Part shown: positions 17,551 through 28,951 of the stretch, piece by piece
How positions within the stretch are numbered: position 1 is the first letter of the stretch
Layout of the letters: every line of letters begins with the position of its first letter
Assembly (NCBI RefSeq): GCF_001645185.1
Contig: NZ_LXTQ01000030.1
Span: 245,990 to 309,989, forward strand
Origin: Methylobacillus sp. MM3
GTDB lineage: Bacteria; Pseudomonadota; Gammaproteobacteria; Burkholderiales; Methylophilaceae
Direction of reading: 5' to 3'
Length of the DNA stretch: 64,000 bases
Notes under the pieces: generated by a model
What the model saw: only the letters and a program-made list of their open reading frames with translations
Databases searched by the model: none
What the model was told of the DNA's origin: nothing
Made by a program: the position numbers and the translations under genes

Positions 17551-18789
17551 CTAGAAATTGCCCTGGAACCAACTCTTCATCTTTTCCCAGATCCGCTCGA
17601 ACGAATTCGATTCCAATTGGCCCTGGATATGCCTTTCGATCTGCTGCTTGCCCATCAACACCAGTCCCACGCCGGTGGCGTAGCGCGGATTTCCGACCAC
17701 CTCCGACAAGCCGCCGACATAGCGCGGCAAACCGAGGCGCACCGGCATGTGGAAGATTTCCTCGCCCAGCTCCACCATGCCCTTCATCATGCTGCTGCCG
17801 CCGGTAATGACGATGCCGGAGGCGATCATTTCTTCCATGCCGCTGCGGCGCAATTCGCCCAGCACGAATTCATATAGCTCGACCACGCGCGGCTCGATCA
17901 CTTCGGCCAGCGTCTGCACTGACAGTTGGCGCGGATCGCGCCCATCCACACCCGGCACTTCGACGATTTCCTTGGGGTCGGCCAGTTGGCGCAGCGCGCA
18001 ACCGTGCTTGACCTTGATATCTTCTGCCGACTGCGTCGGAGTACGGAACGCGACCGCAACGTCGTTCGTCATCTGGTCGCCGGCAATCGGCACCACCGCG
18101 GTATGGCGAATCGCCCCTTGCTTGAATACCGCGATATCCGTCGTGCCGCCGCCGATATCGACCAGGCACACCCCCAGTTCCTTTTCGTCCTCGGTCAGCG
18201 CGGAAACGCTGGATGCCAGCGGCTGCAGCACCAGATCGGTCACTTCCAGACCGCAGCGCTTCACGCACTTGACAATGTTCTGCGCGGCAGAAACGGCACC
18301 GGTAACGATGTGTACTTTCACTTCCAGCTTCATGCCGCTCATGCCGATGGGCTCGCGCACGTCTTCCTGGCCGTCGATGATGAATTCCTGCGTCAGGATG
18401 TGCAGGATCTGCTGGTCCGACGGCAATGCAATCGCACGCGCGGTTTCGATCACGCGGTCCACGTCGGCCTGCGCCACTTCGGCGTCCTTGATCTTCACCA
18501 TGCCGTGCGAGTTGAGGCTCTTGATATGGCTGCCGGCGATGCCGGTAAACACGCTGGTAATCTTGCAATCGGCCATCAGCTCGGCCTCTTCCAGTGCGCG
18601 CTGGATCGCCTGCACCGTCGAGTCGATATTGATCACGACGCCTTTTTTCAGGCCGCGCGAGGGGTGCTGCCCGAGGCCGATAACCTTGAGGTTTCCTTCC
18701 GGCTGCAACTCGGCGACGATCGCGACGATCTTCGAAGTGCCGATATCGAGGCCGACAATCAGATTTTTCTGTTCCTTGATCCTGCTCAT
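17551..18789 (-). CDS. ftsA: Cell division protein FtsA
   Basis: This 412-residue actin-like ATPase links FtsZ to the membrane. The phosphate-1 segment VGLDIGTSKIVAIVAE, the later VDIGGGTTDIAVF and ITGGSSMMKG nucleotide-binding blocks are present, and the C-terminal KMKSWFQGNF is a typical amphipathic membrane-targeting helix. It sits 22 bases after ftsQ and before ftsZ, as in the conserved cluster. Confidence 0.98.
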   Translation of the reverse strand: MSRIKEQKNLIVGLDIGTSKIVAIVAELQPEGNLKVIGLGQHPSRGLKKGVVINIDSTVQAIQRALEEAELMADCKITSVFTGIAGSHIKSLNSHGMVKIKDAEVAQADVDRVIETARAIALPSDQQILHILTQEFIIDGQEDVREPIGMSGMKLEVKVHIVTGAVSAAQNIVKCVKRCGLEVTDLVLQPLASSVSALTEDEKELGVCLVDIGGGTTDIAVFKQGAIRHTAVVPIAGDQMTNDVAVAFRTPTQSAEDIKVKHGCALRQLADPKEIVEVPGVDGRDPRQLSVQTLAEVIEPRVVELYEFVLGELRRSGMEEMIASGIVITGGSSMMKGMVELGEEIFHMPVRLGLPRYVGGLSEVVGNPRYATGVGLVLMGKQQIERHIQGQLESNSFERIWEKMKSWFQGNF

Positions 18790-18811
18790 GCTTTCTCCGT
18801 CCTGGCGGCGA

Positions 18812-19555
18812 TTACGCCGCTCCCGTTTTATTCGTTGCCGGCACTGCCGGTTTGGCGCTCCTGGCCGGCTTGCGCACTGCGAATCCGTTGGGATACCGCA
18901 GATCGGCGTAGGCCACTTTCACATTCAGACTGCCCAGCGTCTTGGCGTAAACGCCGGCAAATTTCTTCAGGCGCGCTTCCATCTGCTCGCGCCCCACTTC
19001 GATCACCATGCCGCTATCGGTGCCGATTTCCCATGCGCGGCGCGGCGACAATGCCAGCTGCATGATCTTCATCCCGGTCGGCGCGAGCAGCGTGCTGAAG
19101 CTGCCGTAGTGCTCTGCCACTTCACGCACGCCGTTGCCTGGCCCGAAAAATACCGGCAACTCGCTGTCCGATGCGGCGTGAAACAATTCTCCATGGCTGT
19201 TGACGAGAGCGATGTTGCCCCAGCGCGCCAACTCGCGATGCTCTTCTACCGTCACCTCCAGCTTGTCCGGCCAGCGCCGGCGCACGCTGACATTGCGCAC
19301 CCATGGCAGCTTCTGGAAGGCGTCGCGCGCCTGAATCAGATCCAGCGTAAAAAAGTTGCCGCGTAGGTGCCGGTCCACGATCAGCTTGATCTGGTCGCGC
19401 GTGACATGCGTCAGCTCACCTTCCACCTTGACCTCCTTCAAAGGAAAGATCGGCAGATGTATCACCACGAACAACACCGAATACAGCAGCAGCACCGCCG
19501 CCAGCGCATACAGGAAGTTGGCAAACCAAAGCATCGCTTTGGGCCTATCCCACAT
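18812..19555 (-). CDS. ftsQ: Cell division protein FtsQ
   Basis: This 247-residue bitopic protein of the divisome FtsQLB complex has a short cytoplasmic N-terminus, one membrane span (about 8-33), a POTRA domain beginning [16 protein letters not shown], and the beta domain with the [16 protein letters not shown] segment. The start overlaps the ddl end by 11 bases, indicating translational coupling. The C-terminal Lys/Ala/Pro-rich tail looks disordered. Confidence 0.96.
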   Translation of the reverse strand: MWDRPKAMLWFANFLYALAAVLLLYSVLFVVIHLPIFPLKEVKVEGELTHVTRDQIKLIVDRHLRGNFFTLDLIQARDAFQKLPWVRNVSVRRRWPDKLEVTVEEHRELARWGNIALVNSHGELFHAASDSELPVFFGPGNGVREVAEHYGSFSTLLAPTGMKIMQLALSPRRAWEIGTDSGMVIEVGREQMEARLKKFAGVYAKTLGSLNVKVAYADLRYPNGFAVRKPARSAKPAVPATNKTGAA

Positions 19556-20453
19556 GGGCCATCTCCAATACCTTCAACACCAGCTCGTCAAACGAAATCC
19601 CCGCCGCTCGCGCACCCATTGGCACCAGGCTGTGATCGGTCATGCCGGGCGACATGTTGGCTTCCAGGAAATAGTGGTTGCCCGCTTCGTCCATCAGGAA
19701 GTCCACGCGGCCCCATGCCTGGCCGCCCAACACGCGGAATGCTTGAAGGGCCTGTGCCCGAATGATGCTTTCCTGCGCTTCGGTCAGGCCGCACGGGCAC
19801 AGGTAACGCGTGTCGTCGCGGATGTATTTCGCTTCGTAGTCGTAAAACTCGTTTGCCGGCACGATGCGGATCACCGGCAGCGCCTGATCGCCGAGAATGC
19901 CCACCGTGTACTCGCCGCCGCCGACGAATTTTTCCGCGATCACCAGCGGGTCGTATTTGGCCGCTTCTTCATACGCGGCACGCAGACCGCCATGGGTCTT
20001 TACCTTGCTGATGCCGATGCTGGAACCCTCGTTGGCGGGCTTCACGAAAATCGGCAAACCGAGATGCGCTTCCACCGCAGCGAAATCGCTATCGGCGTTC
20101 AGCATTTCGAATTCCGGCGTCGGAATCCCCGCCGCCTGCCACAGCAATTTGGTACGCCACTTGTCCATGCCCACCGCTGCCGCCATCACGCCGCTGCCGG
20201 TATAAGGAATGCCGAACAGCTCCAGCGCGCCTTGAATGGTGCCGTCTTCGCCATAGCGGCCGTGCAGCGCGATGAACACGCGGTCATACCCCTCCAGGTC
20301 GTGCAGCGGTTTTTCCGCCGGATCGAACGCGTGCGCATCCACGCCGCCGCGCTGCAGGGCCGCCAGTATCGCATTGCCGCTATTGAGCGATACCTCGCGT
20401 TCAGCGGAACGTCCGCCCAATAACACTGCTACTTTTCCGTATTTATTCGTCAT
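19545..20453 (-). CDS. ddl: D-alanine--D-alanine ligase
   Basis: This 302-residue ATP-grasp enzyme makes the D-Ala-D-Ala dipeptide for MurF. Seen are the N-terminal [16 protein letters not shown], the ATP-binding [16 protein letters not shown] loop and the metal-binding [17 protein letters not shown] end. The length fits the DdlB type (about 306). An 11-base overlap with ftsQ follows, and a palindromic repeat fills the gap upstream toward murB. Confidence 0.97.
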   Translation of the reverse strand: MTNKYGKVAVLLGGRSAEREVSLNSGNAILAALQRGGVDAHAFDPAEKPLHDLEGYDRVFIALHGRYGEDGTIQGALELFGIPYTGSGVMAAAVGMDKWRTKLLWQAAGIPTPEFEMLNADSDFAAVEAHLGLPIFVKPANEGSSIGISKVKTHGGLRAAYEEAAKYDPLVIAEKFVGGGEYTVGILGDQALPVIRIVPANEFYDYEAKYIRDDTRYLCPCGLTEAQESIIRAQALQAFRVLGGQAWGRVDFLMDEAGNHYFLEANMSPGMTDHSLVPMGARAAGISFDELVLKVLEMAHVG

Positions 20454-20467
20454 TCCTTAAAACCTTT

Positions 20468-20533
20468 AACCACAGAGCCCCCGGAGAACGATGCCCAAGG
20501 ATTTTCTCCGTGACCTTCGAGTGCTCCGTGGTT
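20468..20533. repeat. Imperfect palindromic intergenic repeat, copy 1
   Basis: This 66-base element begins AACCACAGAG and ends CTCCGTGGTT, with inner arms GGAGAA and TTCTCC, so it can fold into one long hairpin. It fills the ddl-murB gap and its last base is part of the murB stop codon. Copy 2 lies between murC and murG. Confidence 0.75.
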
Positions 20534-21408
20534 CATAGCCTTTCCCCAATAATTTTCACTTCGCGTTGCAGCTCGACCCCATGTTCGCGCAACACTGTGT
20601 CGTGCATATGCGCAATCAGTCGTTCAATATCGTCCGCCGTGGCTTCGCCCAGGTTGACGATGAAATTCGCGTGCTTCTCCGACACTTGTGCGCCTCCGAT
20701 GCTGAAACCTTTCAAACCACAGGCCTCGATCAGCCGCGCGGCATAGTCGCCTTCCGGATTACGGAAAGTCGAGCCGGCATTGGGCAGGTTAAGCGGCTGC
20801 GTCGCGAGGCGCTTCGCCAGCAGCGCCTTGATCTTTTCTTCGGCCACGCTCGCCTCGCCGGCGTGCAGCTGAAACCATGCGGCGACAAACCATTCTTCGC
20901 CGGGCAAACCTACGTGGCGGTAGCCCACTTCCACGTCCACCTGGCTGCGTTCGTGCACATGGCCGTGGCGGTCAATGGTGATCGCGCGGCTGACGATGTC
21001 CCATGTCTCCCCGCCGTGGCAGCCGGCGTTCATCGCCAGCGCACCGCCCACTGTACCCGGCACCCCGGCCAGGAATTCCGCGCCGTGCAGATGCTCGCGC
21101 GCGGCGAACTTGGCCAGTTTGGCGCAGGTCACGCCGGCCTCGGCATAGACCGATGTCCCTTCGAAGCGCATTTCGGTCAGCGCGTCGTGCATCAGCACGA
21201 CGGTACCGCGCACGCCGCCGTCGCGTACCAGCAGGTTGCTGCCGAGGCCGATGAAATGCACCGGCTCGCCGTGCGGCAACCCTTTCAGGAACCCTTGCAA
21301 ATCCTCCAGCCCGTGCGGCACATACAGCCGGTCGGCATTGCCGCCCACGCGCCAGCTGGTATAGCGGCGCATCGATTCGTCCAGCAGCAATTTGCCGCTT
21401 GTCGTCAC
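20533..21408 (-). CDS. murB: UDP-N-acetylenolpyruvoylglucosamine reductase
   Basis: This 291-residue FAD enzyme reduces UDP-GlcNAc-enolpyruvate to UDP-MurNAc. Visible are the start [14 protein letters not shown], the FAD-binding [17 protein letters not shown], the [16 protein letters not shown] segment and [17 protein letters not shown] with the catalytic region near the C-terminus. The length suits a type IIb-like short enzyme. The start overlaps the murC stop by four bases (ATGA). Confidence 0.97.
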   Translation of the reverse strand: MTTSGKLLLDESMRRYTSWRVGGNADRLYVPHGLEDLQGFLKGLPHGEPVHFIGLGSNLLVRDGGVRGTVVLMHDALTEMRFEGTSVYAEAGVTCAKLAKFAAREHLHGAEFLAGVPGTVGGALAMNAGCHGGETWDIVSRAITIDRHGHVHERSQVDVEVGYRHVGLPGEEWFVAAWFQLHAGEASVAEEKIKALLAKRLATQPLNLPNAGSTFRNPEGDYAARLIEACGLKGFSIGGAQVSEKHANFIVNLGEATADDIERLIAHMHDTVLREHGVELQREVKIIGERL

Positions 21409-22799
21409 AGCGCGGCCTCCTTCGTTCTGGCCGCCACCTGGCCGATCGAGCCTGCCCCCATGACGATCACCACGTCGCCCTCGTGCGCCACATCAAGGAT
21501 GGCCTGTGGCAGCTCCGCCGGCGTTTCCACGAATATGGGTTCCACCTTGCCCGCGACACGCACCGCGCGCACCAGACTGCGACCGTCCGCGGCGACGATG
21601 GGTGTTTCGCCCGCCGGGTAAACCTCCGTCAGCAATACCGCGTCGGCGGTAGACAGCACGCGCACAAAATCCTCGAAGCAATCCCGGGTGCGGGTATAGC
21701 GGTGCGGCTGGAAAGCCAGCACCAGCCGGCGGCCGGGGAAAGCGCCACGTGCGGCGTTGATCACCGCCTGCATTTCCACCGGGTGATGGCCGTAGTCGTC
21801 GATCAGCGTGAACTTGCCGCCTTCCTTGGCTGGTACTTCGCCGTAACGTTCGAAGCGGCGCCCGACACCCTTGAAATCGGCCAGCGCCTTGACGATGGCT
21901 TCATCGGGGATGTTCAACTCGCTCGCTACGGCAATCGCCGCCAGCGCGTTCTGCACGTAATGCATGCCGGGCAGATTGAGCGTCACGTCGAATTCGGTCA
22001 CCTTGCCGTTAATCCGCCGTACGGTGAAATGCATCTGCCCGGCATCGGCGCGCACGTTGATGGCGCGTACCAGTGCCTCCTCGCCGAAACCGTATGGCAT
22101 CACCGGCTTGCTGATGCGCGGCAGGATCGCACGCACGTTCGGGTCATCGACGCACACCACGGCCATGCCCCAGAACGGCAGGCATTGCAGGAATTCGACG
22201 AACGCGCCCTTGAGCTTCTCGAAGTCGTGTTCATAGGTATCCATGTGGTCGTGGTCGATATTGGTCACGACCGAGAGCACCGGCGAGAGATGCAGGAAGG
22301 AGGCGTCGGATTCGTCTGCCTCGGCAACGATATATTCGCCCTGTCCCAGGCGCGCATTGGTGCCTGCCGCCTCCAGCCGTCCGCCGATCACGAAGGTCGG
22401 GTCCATGCCGGCTTCGGCCAGGATGCTGGCGATCAGGCTGGTCGTCGTCGTCTTGCCGTGCGTACCCGCAACCGCGATGCCTTGGCGGAAGCGCATCAAC
22501 TCCGCCAGCATCATCGCGCGCGGAATGATGGGTATCTTGCGTTCGCGCGCCGCGACGACCTCGGGATTTTTCTCGTCCACGGCGGTGGACACCACCACCA
22601 CATCGGCCGCGGCCAGGTTTTCGGTCGCGTGCCCTTTGCGCACGGCGGCGCCCAGTCCGGCAAGACGGCGCGTCACGATATTGTCCGCGAGATCCGAGCC
22701 GCTCACGCTGAAGCCGAGATTGATCAGCACCTCGGCAATGCCGCTCATGCCCGAGCCGCCGATGCCGACGAAATGGATATTCTTGACCTTGTGTTTCAT
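21405..22799 (-). CDS. murC: UDP-N-acetylmuramate--L-alanine ligase
   Basis: This 464-residue Mur ligase adds L-Ala to UDP-MurNAc. The N-terminal Rossmann-like [18 protein letters not shown], the ATP loop [10 protein letters not shown], and the C-terminal YGHHPVEM segment are present. ATG 22799 (start of [10 protein letters not shown]) is chosen; the longer frame from 22847 runs into the palindromic repeat. It is coupled to murB by an ATGA overlap. Confidence 0.98.
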   Translation of the reverse strand: MKHKVKNIHFVGIGGSGMSGIAEVLINLGFSVSGSDLADNIVTRRLAGLGAAVRKGHATENLAAADVVVVSTAVDEKNPEVVAARERKIPIIPRAMMLAELMRFRQGIAVAGTHGKTTTTSLIASILAEAGMDPTFVIGGRLEAAGTNARLGQGEYIVAEADESDASFLHLSPVLSVVTNIDHDHMDTYEHDFEKLKGAFVEFLQCLPFWGMAVVCVDDPNVRAILPRISKPVMPYGFGEEALVRAINVRADAGQMHFTVRRINGKVTEFDVTLNLPGMHYVQNALAAIAVASELNIPDEAIVKALADFKGVGRRFERYGEVPAKEGGKFTLIDDYGHHPVEMQAVINAARGAFPGRRLVLAFQPHRYTRTRDCFEDFVRVLSTADAVLLTEVYPAGETPIVAADGRSLVRAVRVAGKVEPIFVETPAELPQAILDVAHEGDVVIVMGAGSIGQVAARTKEAAL

Positions 22800-22823
22800 T
22801 TGAGCACCCGCTGCAAAATCTCT

Positions 22824-22890
22824 AACCATGGAGCACACGGAGAGCACCGAGGAAACCGATAAACTCCGTGCTCCCTGTGCTCTCCTTGGT
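22824..22890. repeat. Imperfect palindromic intergenic repeat, copy 2
   Basis: This 67-base element, AACCATGGAGC at the left end and CTCTCCTTGGT at the right, is clearly related to copy 1 (shared AACCA..GAGC, CGGAGA and CTCCGTG blocks). It fills most of the gap between murG (stop at 22900) and murC (start at 22799). Confidence 0.75.
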
Positions 22891-22899
22891 GCATGCTTT

Positions 22900-23970
22900 T
22901 CATGACTGGCATCGCGCCATCTCCTTGCAGATCGCCGCCACTGTGGCTGTCGCCTGCGGCTTGCCCAGCGCCCGCGCCCGCTGCGCCATCGCGAACAGCG
23001 ATTCGCGGTCGAACCCTGCGATCAATTGCGCCAGTTTTTCCGGCGTCATGTCCTTCTGCGGCAACAGCACAGCCGCGCCGTCATCCGAAAGGTAATGCGC
23101 ATTCCAGGTCTGATGATCGTCCACCGCATGCGGGAACGGCACCAGCACACTGGCAACACCCGCGGCGGAGAGCTCGGCGATGGTCAGTGCTCCCGCTCGG
23201 CAGATCACCAGGTCGGCCCATGCGTATGTAGCCGCCATATCGGCGATGAATGCGCGCGCTTCCGATTCCACGCCCGCCTTGCGGTAGTTTTCGCGCAGGA
23301 CATCGATCTGCTTTTCGCCCGCCTGATGGATCACTTCGGGACGTGCGTCCTCGGGCAGCATCGCCAATGCCTGCGGTACCATTTCATTCAGCGCCTGCGC
23401 ACCCAAACTGCCGCCGACAATCAGCAAGCGGATGGGGCCGATTCGTCCGGCGAGGCGTTGTTCCGGCGTTGGCAAGGCGGCGATATCGGCGCGCACCGGA
23501 TTGCCCGTCAGCTCGGCCTCGTCGCCGAACGCGGATGGGAAGGCTGCCAGAACCTTGCGCGCGAAATGCGACAGCACGCGGTTGGTGAGCCCGGCAATCG
23601 AATTCTGCTCATGAATCACCAGCGGCCGGCGCAGCAGCCAGGCGGTAAGTCCTCCCGGGAACGCAGCAAAGCCGCCCATGCCGAGTACGACGTCGGGGCG
23701 ATACTGGCGCAACACCTTGAAACTTTGCACGCAGGCCAGGAGCACTTGCAGCGGAGCGGCCAGCTTGCGCAGCACGCCCTTGCCTCGCACCCCGCGCATG
23801 CGGATGACGGCGACATCGTAATTCTTGCCGGCAATCAACCGGTTTTCCATGCCGCCCTCGGTCGCCAGCCATACGATGTTCCAGCCCTCGGCCTTGAGGT
23901 GATCCGCCACCGCCATTGCCGGATACACGTGGCCGCCCGTGCCGCCTGCCATGACCATCAAGGTGCTCAT
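22900..23970 (-). CDS. murG: UDP-GlcNAc:undecaprenyl-PP-MurNAc-pentapeptide GlcNAc transferase
   Basis: This 356-residue GT-B enzyme makes lipid II at the inner membrane face. The first glycine loop [18 protein letters not shown], the [12 protein letters not shown] segment and the third loop [15 protein letters not shown] are present, as is the [12 protein letters not shown] donor site. ATG 23970 overlaps the ftsW stop (ATGA); the much longer frame upstream is an out-of-frame reading of ftsW. Its product feeds the FtsW/FtsI pair encoded nearby. Confidence 0.98.
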   Translation of the reverse strand: MSTLMVMAGGTGGHVYPAMAVADHLKAEGWNIVWLATEGGMENRLIAGKNYDVAVIRMRGVRGKGVLRKLAAPLQVLLACVQSFKVLRQYRPDVVLGMGGFAAFPGGLTAWLLRRPLVIHEQNSIAGLTNRVLSHFARKVLAAFPSAFGDEAELTGNPVRADIAALPTPEQRLAGRIGPIRLLIVGGSLGAQALNEMVPQALAMLPEDARPEVIHQAGEKQIDVLRENYRKAGVESEARAFIADMAATYAWADLVICRAGALTIAELSAAGVASVLVPFPHAVDDHQTWNAHYLSDDGAAVLLPQKDMTPEKLAQLIAGFDRESLFAMAQRARALGKPQATATVAAICKEMARCQS

Positions 23971-25127
23971 GCCGGCACCCCCTTGGCGAGGCGTCTGTTC
24001 TCCCAATCGATCCTGAGCAGCACCGCCAACGCAATACAATTCGCGACGATCGCGCTGCCGCCGAACGACAGCAGCGGCAATGTCAGGCCTTTGGTCGGCA
24101 ACAATCCCATGTTGACGCCCATGTTGATGATGGCCTGCACGCCAATCCAGATGCCGATGCCCTGCGCCAGCAGCGCGGAGAAGTGGCGCTCGTAAGCGAC
24201 CGCTTCCTTGCCGATGGCGAAAGCGCGCATGACGATCCATGCGAACAGCAGGCCGACGGCAGCCACCCCGACGAAGCCCAGCTCCTCGGCGATCACCGCG
24301 AGCAGGAAGTCGGTATGCGCTTCCGGCAGATAAAGCAGTTTTTCCACGCTGGCGCCCAGGCCGACGCCCAGCCACTCGCCGCGCCCGAACGCAATCAATG
24401 CATGCGACAACTGATAGCCTTTGCCGAACGGATCGGCCCATGGGTCCATGAAACCGACAATCCGCTGTAAACGATAAGGCGAGCTCATGATCAGCATCAC
24501 GACGCCGATTACCAGCAACACGACCAAGCCGGCGAAGATGCGGCCGTTGATGCCGCCCAGCCACAGCACGGAAATCGTGATCGCGGCGATCACCGCGAAC
24601 GCGCCGAAATCCGGCTCACGCAGCAGCAGGAAGCCAACCACCAGCATCACCGCCAGCATCGGCAGGAAACTCTTGGTGAAGCTATCCATGAAGGCCGCCT
24701 TGCGCACGGTGTAGTCGGCCACATAAATCGTTGCAAACAGTTTCATCAGTTCTGATGGCTGCAACGTGGCGAACCCCAGAGGAATCCAGCGCTGACTGCC
24801 GTTCACCTGGCGTCCGACGCCGGGAATCAGCACCATGATCAGCAGTACCAGGCCGGCCAGAAACAGATAAGGCGCAACTTTCTGCCAGAAGCGCGTCGGA
24901 ATCTGGAAAGTGACGAAACCCGCGAGTAACGCAATCACCAGATAAATCGCATGACGCACTGCGTAATAGGTGGACTGGTGCCCGGTCGCCTTGTCGGCCT
25001 CGGCCAGCGTGATCGAAGCGGAGTAAACCATCACCAACCCGAAGCCGAGCAGCATCAGCGTGACCCACAACAACCCCTGGTCGTAGGTGGGCGCTGTGAT
25101 CTTGTCGCGGTTGCTGAGCATGTACAT
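23967..25127 (-). CDS. ftsW: Peptidoglycan glycosyltransferase FtsW (SEDS family)
   Basis: This 386-residue polytopic membrane protein has about ten helices. It polymerises septal glycan from lipid II together with FtsI. The SEDS-typical VYSASI start region, the conserved Asp loop [19 protein letters not shown] and the [19 protein letters not shown] end are present. The start overlaps the murD stop (TGATG); ATG 25121 two codons later is also possible. Confidence 0.97.
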   Translation of the reverse strand: MYMLSNRDKITAPTYDQGLLWVTLMLLGFGLVMVYSASITLAEADKATGHQSTYYAVRHAIYLVIALLAGFVTFQIPTRFWQKVAPYLFLAGLVLLIMVLIPGVGRQVNGSQRWIPLGFATLQPSELMKLFATIYVADYTVRKAAFMDSFTKSFLPMLAVMLVVGFLLLREPDFGAFAVIAAITISVLWLGGINGRIFAGLVVLLVIGVVMLIMSSPYRLQRIVGFMDPWADPFGKGYQLSHALIAFGRGEWLGVGLGASVEKLLYLPEAHTDFLLAVIAEELGFVGVAAVGLLFAWIVMRAFAIGKEAVAYERHFSALLAQGIGIWIGVQAIINMGVNMGLLPTKGLTLPLLSFGGSAIVANCIALAVLLRIDWENRRLAKGVPA

Positions 25128-26482
25128 CAGTTCAGCTCCTTGACGGCGGCGATGAATACTTCGGCGCGGTGCGCGTAATTGCGGAACATGTCCCAGCTGG
25201 CGCAGGCGGGCGACAGCAGCACAACATCGCCCGGCTCCGACAGCGCATAAGCCTGCTGTACCGCCTCTTCCATGCTTTCGGCGCGCTGTACGTGACAGGC
25301 ACCTGCCACAGCTGCCTCTATCTGCGGACCGTCGCGACCGATCTGTACCACGGCGCGGGTTTTTGCGATGGCGTCGCGCAACGGGGTGAAATCCTGGCCC
25401 TTGCCGTCGCCGCCGGCGATCAGCACGACCGGCGCGGCAAAACCCTGGAGCGCGGCGGCCGTGGCGCCGACGTTGGTACCCTTGGAGTCGTCATAGAACT
25501 TGCGGCCGCCGATTTCGGCGACGAATTCGACGCGATGCGCCAGGCCCTTGAATGTCTTCAGCGCGGCCAGCATGGGTTCGTACTGGAGATTTATCGCCCG
25601 GCACAGCGCCAGCGCAGCCAGTGCATTGGCTGCATTGTGCATGCCGGCGATCGGCAATTCGTCGACCGGAAACAGACGCTCGTGACCTTTCGCCAGCCAG
25701 CGACGTCCTTCGTGCTCGACGATGCCCCAATCTGATGGACGGCTGCCGGCATTGAGGCCGAAAGTCTGGGTATCGGCATCCTCTTGCGCCATGACCATCA
25801 CCAGGGCGTCATCCCTGTTCAGCACCTGCACCTTGCTGCCGGCCAATACTCTTTGCTTGGCTGCCGCGTAATCGTGCAGGTCGGCATAGCGGTCCATATG
25901 GTCCGCGGAGATATTCAATACCGTTGCGGCATCCGCCTTCAGGCTGCGGGTGGTTTCCAGCTGAAAACTCGACAGTTCCAGCACCCAAACCTGTGGCGCC
26001 TTTCCTTCGCGCTCTGTCAGCGCATCCAGTACCGGCAGCCCGATATTGCCAGCGACCACCGTATCCAGTCCGGCGCTGGCGCACAGATGCCCGGCAAGGC
26101 TGGTCACCGTGCTTTTACCGTTGGAGCCGGTGATGGCGATGACTTTGGCCCCGCTGCCGGCTATGGCTTGCGCGAAAAGCTCGACGTCGCCGACGACCGG
26201 AACGCCGCGCGCGATAGCGGCCTGCACTTCCGGCTCGGCCAGCGGAACGCCGGGGCTGGCGACGACGATTTCGGCAGCCGCGAACGCTGTCGGCGTAAAT
26301 GCGCCGAGATGCACCGGAATGCCGGGAAATTCCGCACGCACCGCATCCAGTCCGGGCGGCGTTTCTCGTGTATCGGCGACGGACAGGCGTGCACCCTGGC
26401 GCTTCAGCCAGCGCAATGCCGAAAGGCCAGTGTCACCCAGCCCCAGCACAAGCACCTGTTTGTCGTTTAAATTCAATTTCAT
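25127..26482 (-). CDS. murD: UDP-N-acetylmuramoyl-L-alanine--D-glutamate ligase
   Basis: This 451-residue Mur ligase adds D-Glu to UDP-MurNAc-L-Ala. The N-terminal [17 protein letters not shown], the ATP loop [13 protein letters not shown], the [10 protein letters not shown] segment and the C-terminal [12 protein letters not shown] are clear. The start overlaps the mraY stop (ATGA) and the stop overlaps the ftsW start. Confidence 0.98.
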   Translation of the reverse strand: MKLNLNDKQVLVLGLGDTGLSALRWLKRQGARLSVADTRETPPGLDAVRAEFPGIPVHLGAFTPTAFAAAEIVVASPGVPLAEPEVQAAIARGVPVVGDVELFAQAIAGSGAKVIAITGSNGKSTVTSLAGHLCASAGLDTVVAGNIGLPVLDALTEREGKAPQVWVLELSSFQLETTRSLKADAATVLNISADHMDRYADLHDYAAAKQRVLAGSKVQVLNRDDALVMVMAQEDADTQTFGLNAGSRPSDWGIVEHEGRRWLAKGHERLFPVDELPIAGMHNAANALAALALCRAINLQYEPMLAALKTFKGLAHRVEFVAEIGGRKFYDDSKGTNVGATAAALQGFAAPVVLIAGGDGKGQDFTPLRDAIAKTRAVVQIGRDGPQIEAAVAGACHVQRAESMEEAVQQAYALSEPGDVVLLSPACASWDMFRNYAHRAEVFIAAVKELN

Positions 26483-27582
26483 CTCAGTTTCAGCGTCGAT
26501 AGCCCGAGCAAGACCAGCATCATCGTGATAATCCAGAAGCGCACGACCACCTGCGTCTCTTTCCAGCCTTTTTGTTCATAGTGGTGATGCAATGGCGCCA
26601 TCAGAAAAATGCGCCGGCCCACGCCGTACTTCTGTTTGGTGTATTTGAAATAGGTCACCTGCGCCGCGACCGACAGCGTTTCCACCACGAATACGCCACC
26701 CATGATGAACAGCACGATTTCCTGCCGCACGATCACCGCCACCACTCCCAGCGCCGCGCCCAATGCCAGCGCGCCGACATCGCCCATGAAGACTTCCGCC
26801 GGGTAGGCGTTGAACCACAGAAAACCGAGCCCGGCACCTGCCATCGCGGTGCAGAACACGGCCAGCTCGCCGGCGCCGGCCACGTAGGGGATACCCAGAT
26901 ATTTGGAGAAATAAAGGTGGCCCGCGACGTATGCAAACAAGGCGAGCGCGCTCGCCACCATCACCGTCGGCAGGATCGCAAGCCCATCCAGACCATCGGT
27001 CAGGTTGACGGCATTGCTGCTGCCCACGATCACGAAATAAGTCAGCACGATGAAGCTCACTGCTCCCAGCGGCAGCGCCAAGTGCTTAAAAAACGGAAAG
27101 ATCAGCGTGGTCTGGGCCGGCACCTCGGCGGTATAGAACAGATATACGGCTGCGCCGATGCCCAGCAATGATTGCCAGAAATATTTTTCCTTTGCCGACA
27201 GTCCCTTGGGGTTGCGATGCACCACCTTGCGCCAGTCATCCACCCAGCCGACGATACCGAAGCCCATGGTCACGATCAGTACCACCCATACGTAACGGTT
27301 GGTGAGATCGGCCCACAACAGCGTGGAGATTGCGATGGCCACGAGGATCAGCGCGCCGCCCATGGTCGGTGTGCCTGCCTTGATCAGGTGGGTTTGCGGG
27401 CCGTCGTCGCGCACTGCCTGGCCTACCTTGTACTGCGTGAGCTTGCGTATCATCGTCGGCCCGACCAGGAAGGAAATCCCCAGCGCCGTGAGCGTCGCCA
27501 GCATCGCGCGCAGCGTGATGTAGTTGAAGACATTGAATCCGCGAATGTCATGCGCCAGCCAGCGCGCCAGTTCAAGCAGCAT
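26479..27582 (-). CDS. mraY: Phospho-N-acetylmuramoyl-pentapeptide transferase
   Basis: This 367-residue integral membrane enzyme with about ten helices forms lipid I. The signature [17 protein letters not shown], the [15 protein letters not shown]sp-rich loop, [15 protein letters not shown] and the final [15 protein letters not shown] are all visible. It overlaps murF by 11 bases and murD by four. Confidence 0.98.
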   Translation of the reverse strand: MLLELARWLAHDIRGFNVFNYITLRAMLATLTALGISFLVGPTMIRKLTQYKVGQAVRDDGPQTHLIKAGTPTMGGALILVAIAISTLLWADLTNRYVWVVLIVTMGFGIVGWVDDWRKVVHRNPKGLSAKEKYFWQSLLGIGAAVYLFYTAEVPAQTTLIFPFFKHLALPLGAVSFIVLTYFVIVGSSNAVNLTDGLDGLAILPTVMVASALALFAYVAGHLYFSKYLGIPYVAGAGELAVFCTAMAGAGLGFLWFNAYPAEVFMGDVGALALGAALGVVAVIVRQEIVLFIMGGVFVVETLSVAAQVTYFKYTKQKYGVGRRIFLMAPLHHHYEQKGWKETQVVVRFWIITMMLVLLGLSTLKLR

Positions 27583-28951
27583 GCTTGCTCCCCTTATCAG
27601 TATCTGCCAGCAGCAGGGCCACGACGCGCTCCATACGCATGAAGCGCGACCCTTTCACCAGCACGGTCGTGTCTGCGGTCAGTTGTTTGCTCAGTTCTTC
27701 GTCCAGCGCTTCAGGCGATTCGAAATGCTGCGCCCCAGCACCAAATCCGGCGGCCATTTCCTTGCTGAGTTCGCCCAGCACCAGCAGGCGATCAAGCTGC
27801 GCTTGCTTGGCGTATGCCCCAATCTCGCGATGCATTTCCGCGGCCGTTTCGCCCAGCTCGCCCATATCGCCGAGCACCAGCACGCGCTTGCCGGGGCATG
27901 CCGCCAGCACGTCGATGGCCGCGCGCATCGAGGCCGGATTGGCGTTGTAGGTGTCGTCGATCACCGTGCTGCCGTGGATCCCGGCTTTCCGCTGCAAGCG
28001 ACCTTTTACACCGGCGTATTGTTGCAAGCCGCCGGCGATAGCGCTCAAGGACACGCCCATCGCCGTGGCTGCTGCCGCAGCCGCCAGCGCGTTGCGCACG
28101 TTATGCACGCCGGGGGCAGGCAAGCGCACGACTGCCTCGCCTTGCGGAGTTTTCAAAGTGAGTTCGCAGCTATCGGAATGGAGGCGGTAGTCGGCGCTCA
28201 CATCGGCCACATGATCCAGCCCGAAAGTCAGCACCCTGCGCGGGGCCGCCAGTTGCTTCCACAAGGGCGCGAACTGGTCGTCGATGTTGATGATGGCCGT
28301 GCCGTCAACCGCCAGCCCTTCGAAAATCTCGCCCTTGGCATGCGCCACGGCCTCTACGCTGCCCAAGCCTTCCAGATGGGCCGGCAAGGCGTTGTTGATC
28401 AGCGCCACGCCGGGTTTCGCCAGGCGCGTCAGGTACGAAATTTCGCCCGGATGATTCATACCCATTTCAATGACGGCATAGCGATGCGCGGCGCGCAGTT
28501 TGAGCAGCGTGAGCGGAAGCCCGATGTCGTTGTTGAGATTGCCTTGTGTCGCCAGCACCGCATCGTCCGCGCTGTTGACACGCAGGATGGAAGCCAGCAT
28601 TTCCTTGACGGTAGTCTTGCCGTTGCTACCGGTTACGGCTGCCATCGGCAGGGTAAATTTGCCGCGCCAGTACGCAGCCAGGATGCCCAGCGCCAGACGG
28701 GTATCCTCAACCACCAGCAACGGCCCAGTCTGACCAGTTTGCCAGCGTTCATCGACCATCGCCGCCGCTGCACCGCGCTGCAGGCAGTCGTCAACAAAAT
28801 CGTGGCCATCGAATCGCTCGCCGCGCAGCGCGACAAACAAATTACCCGCCTGAATCGCGCGGCTATCGGTCGAGACGGCATCGAAAGCCGTATCCTCGCC
28901 CACGATCCGCCCCCCGGTCGCCAACGCCGCTTCGGAAAGTCGCAGCATCAT
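27572..28951 (-). CDS. murF: UDP-MurNAc-tripeptide--D-Ala-D-Ala ligase
   Basis: This 459-residue ligase attaches the D-Ala-D-Ala made by Ddl. The ATP loop [14 protein letters not shown], the [11 protein letters not shown] segment and [11 protein letters not shown] are present. ATG 28951 is chosen because GGAG lies 8 bases upstream and it overlaps the murE stop (ATGA); a GTG at 28960 is also in frame. The 3' end overlaps mraY. Confidence 0.97.
   Translation of the reverse strand: MMLRLSEAALATGGRIVGEDTAFDAVSTDSRAIQAGNLFVALRGERFDGHDFVDDCLQRGAAAAMVDERWQTGQTGPLLVVEDTRLALGILAAYWRGKFTLPMAAVTGSNGKTTVKEMLASILRVNSADDAVLATQGNLNNDIGLPLTLLKLRAAHRYAVIEMGMNHPGEISYLTRLAKPGVALINNALPAHLEGLGSVEAVAHAKGEIFEGLAVDGTAIINIDDQFAPLWKQLAAPRRVLTFGLDHVADVSADYRLHSDSCELTLKTPQGEAVVRLPAPGVHNVRNALAAAAAATAMGVSLSAIAGGLQQYAGVKGRLQRKAGIHGSTVIDDTYNANPASMRAAIDVLAACPGKRVLVLGDMGELGETAAEMHREIGAYAKQAQLDRLLVLGELSKEMAAGFGAGAQHFESPEALDEELSKQLTADTTVLVKGSRFMRMERVVALLLADTDKGSKHAA

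Noticed and set aside
17747..19366. 539-codon open frame antisense to ftsA and ftsQ
   Set aside because: Spans two real genes and their gap with Ser/Thr/Arg-rich low-quality translation.
21399..22862. 487-codon open frame antisense to murC
   Set aside because: Fully covered by murC, whose Mur-ligase motifs are complete; the antisense product has no recognisable motif.
22900..24564. murG extended by nearly 200 codons at the N-terminus
   Set aside because: The extra part is ftsW read in the wrong frame; MurG begins at ATG 23970 with its glycine-loop start.
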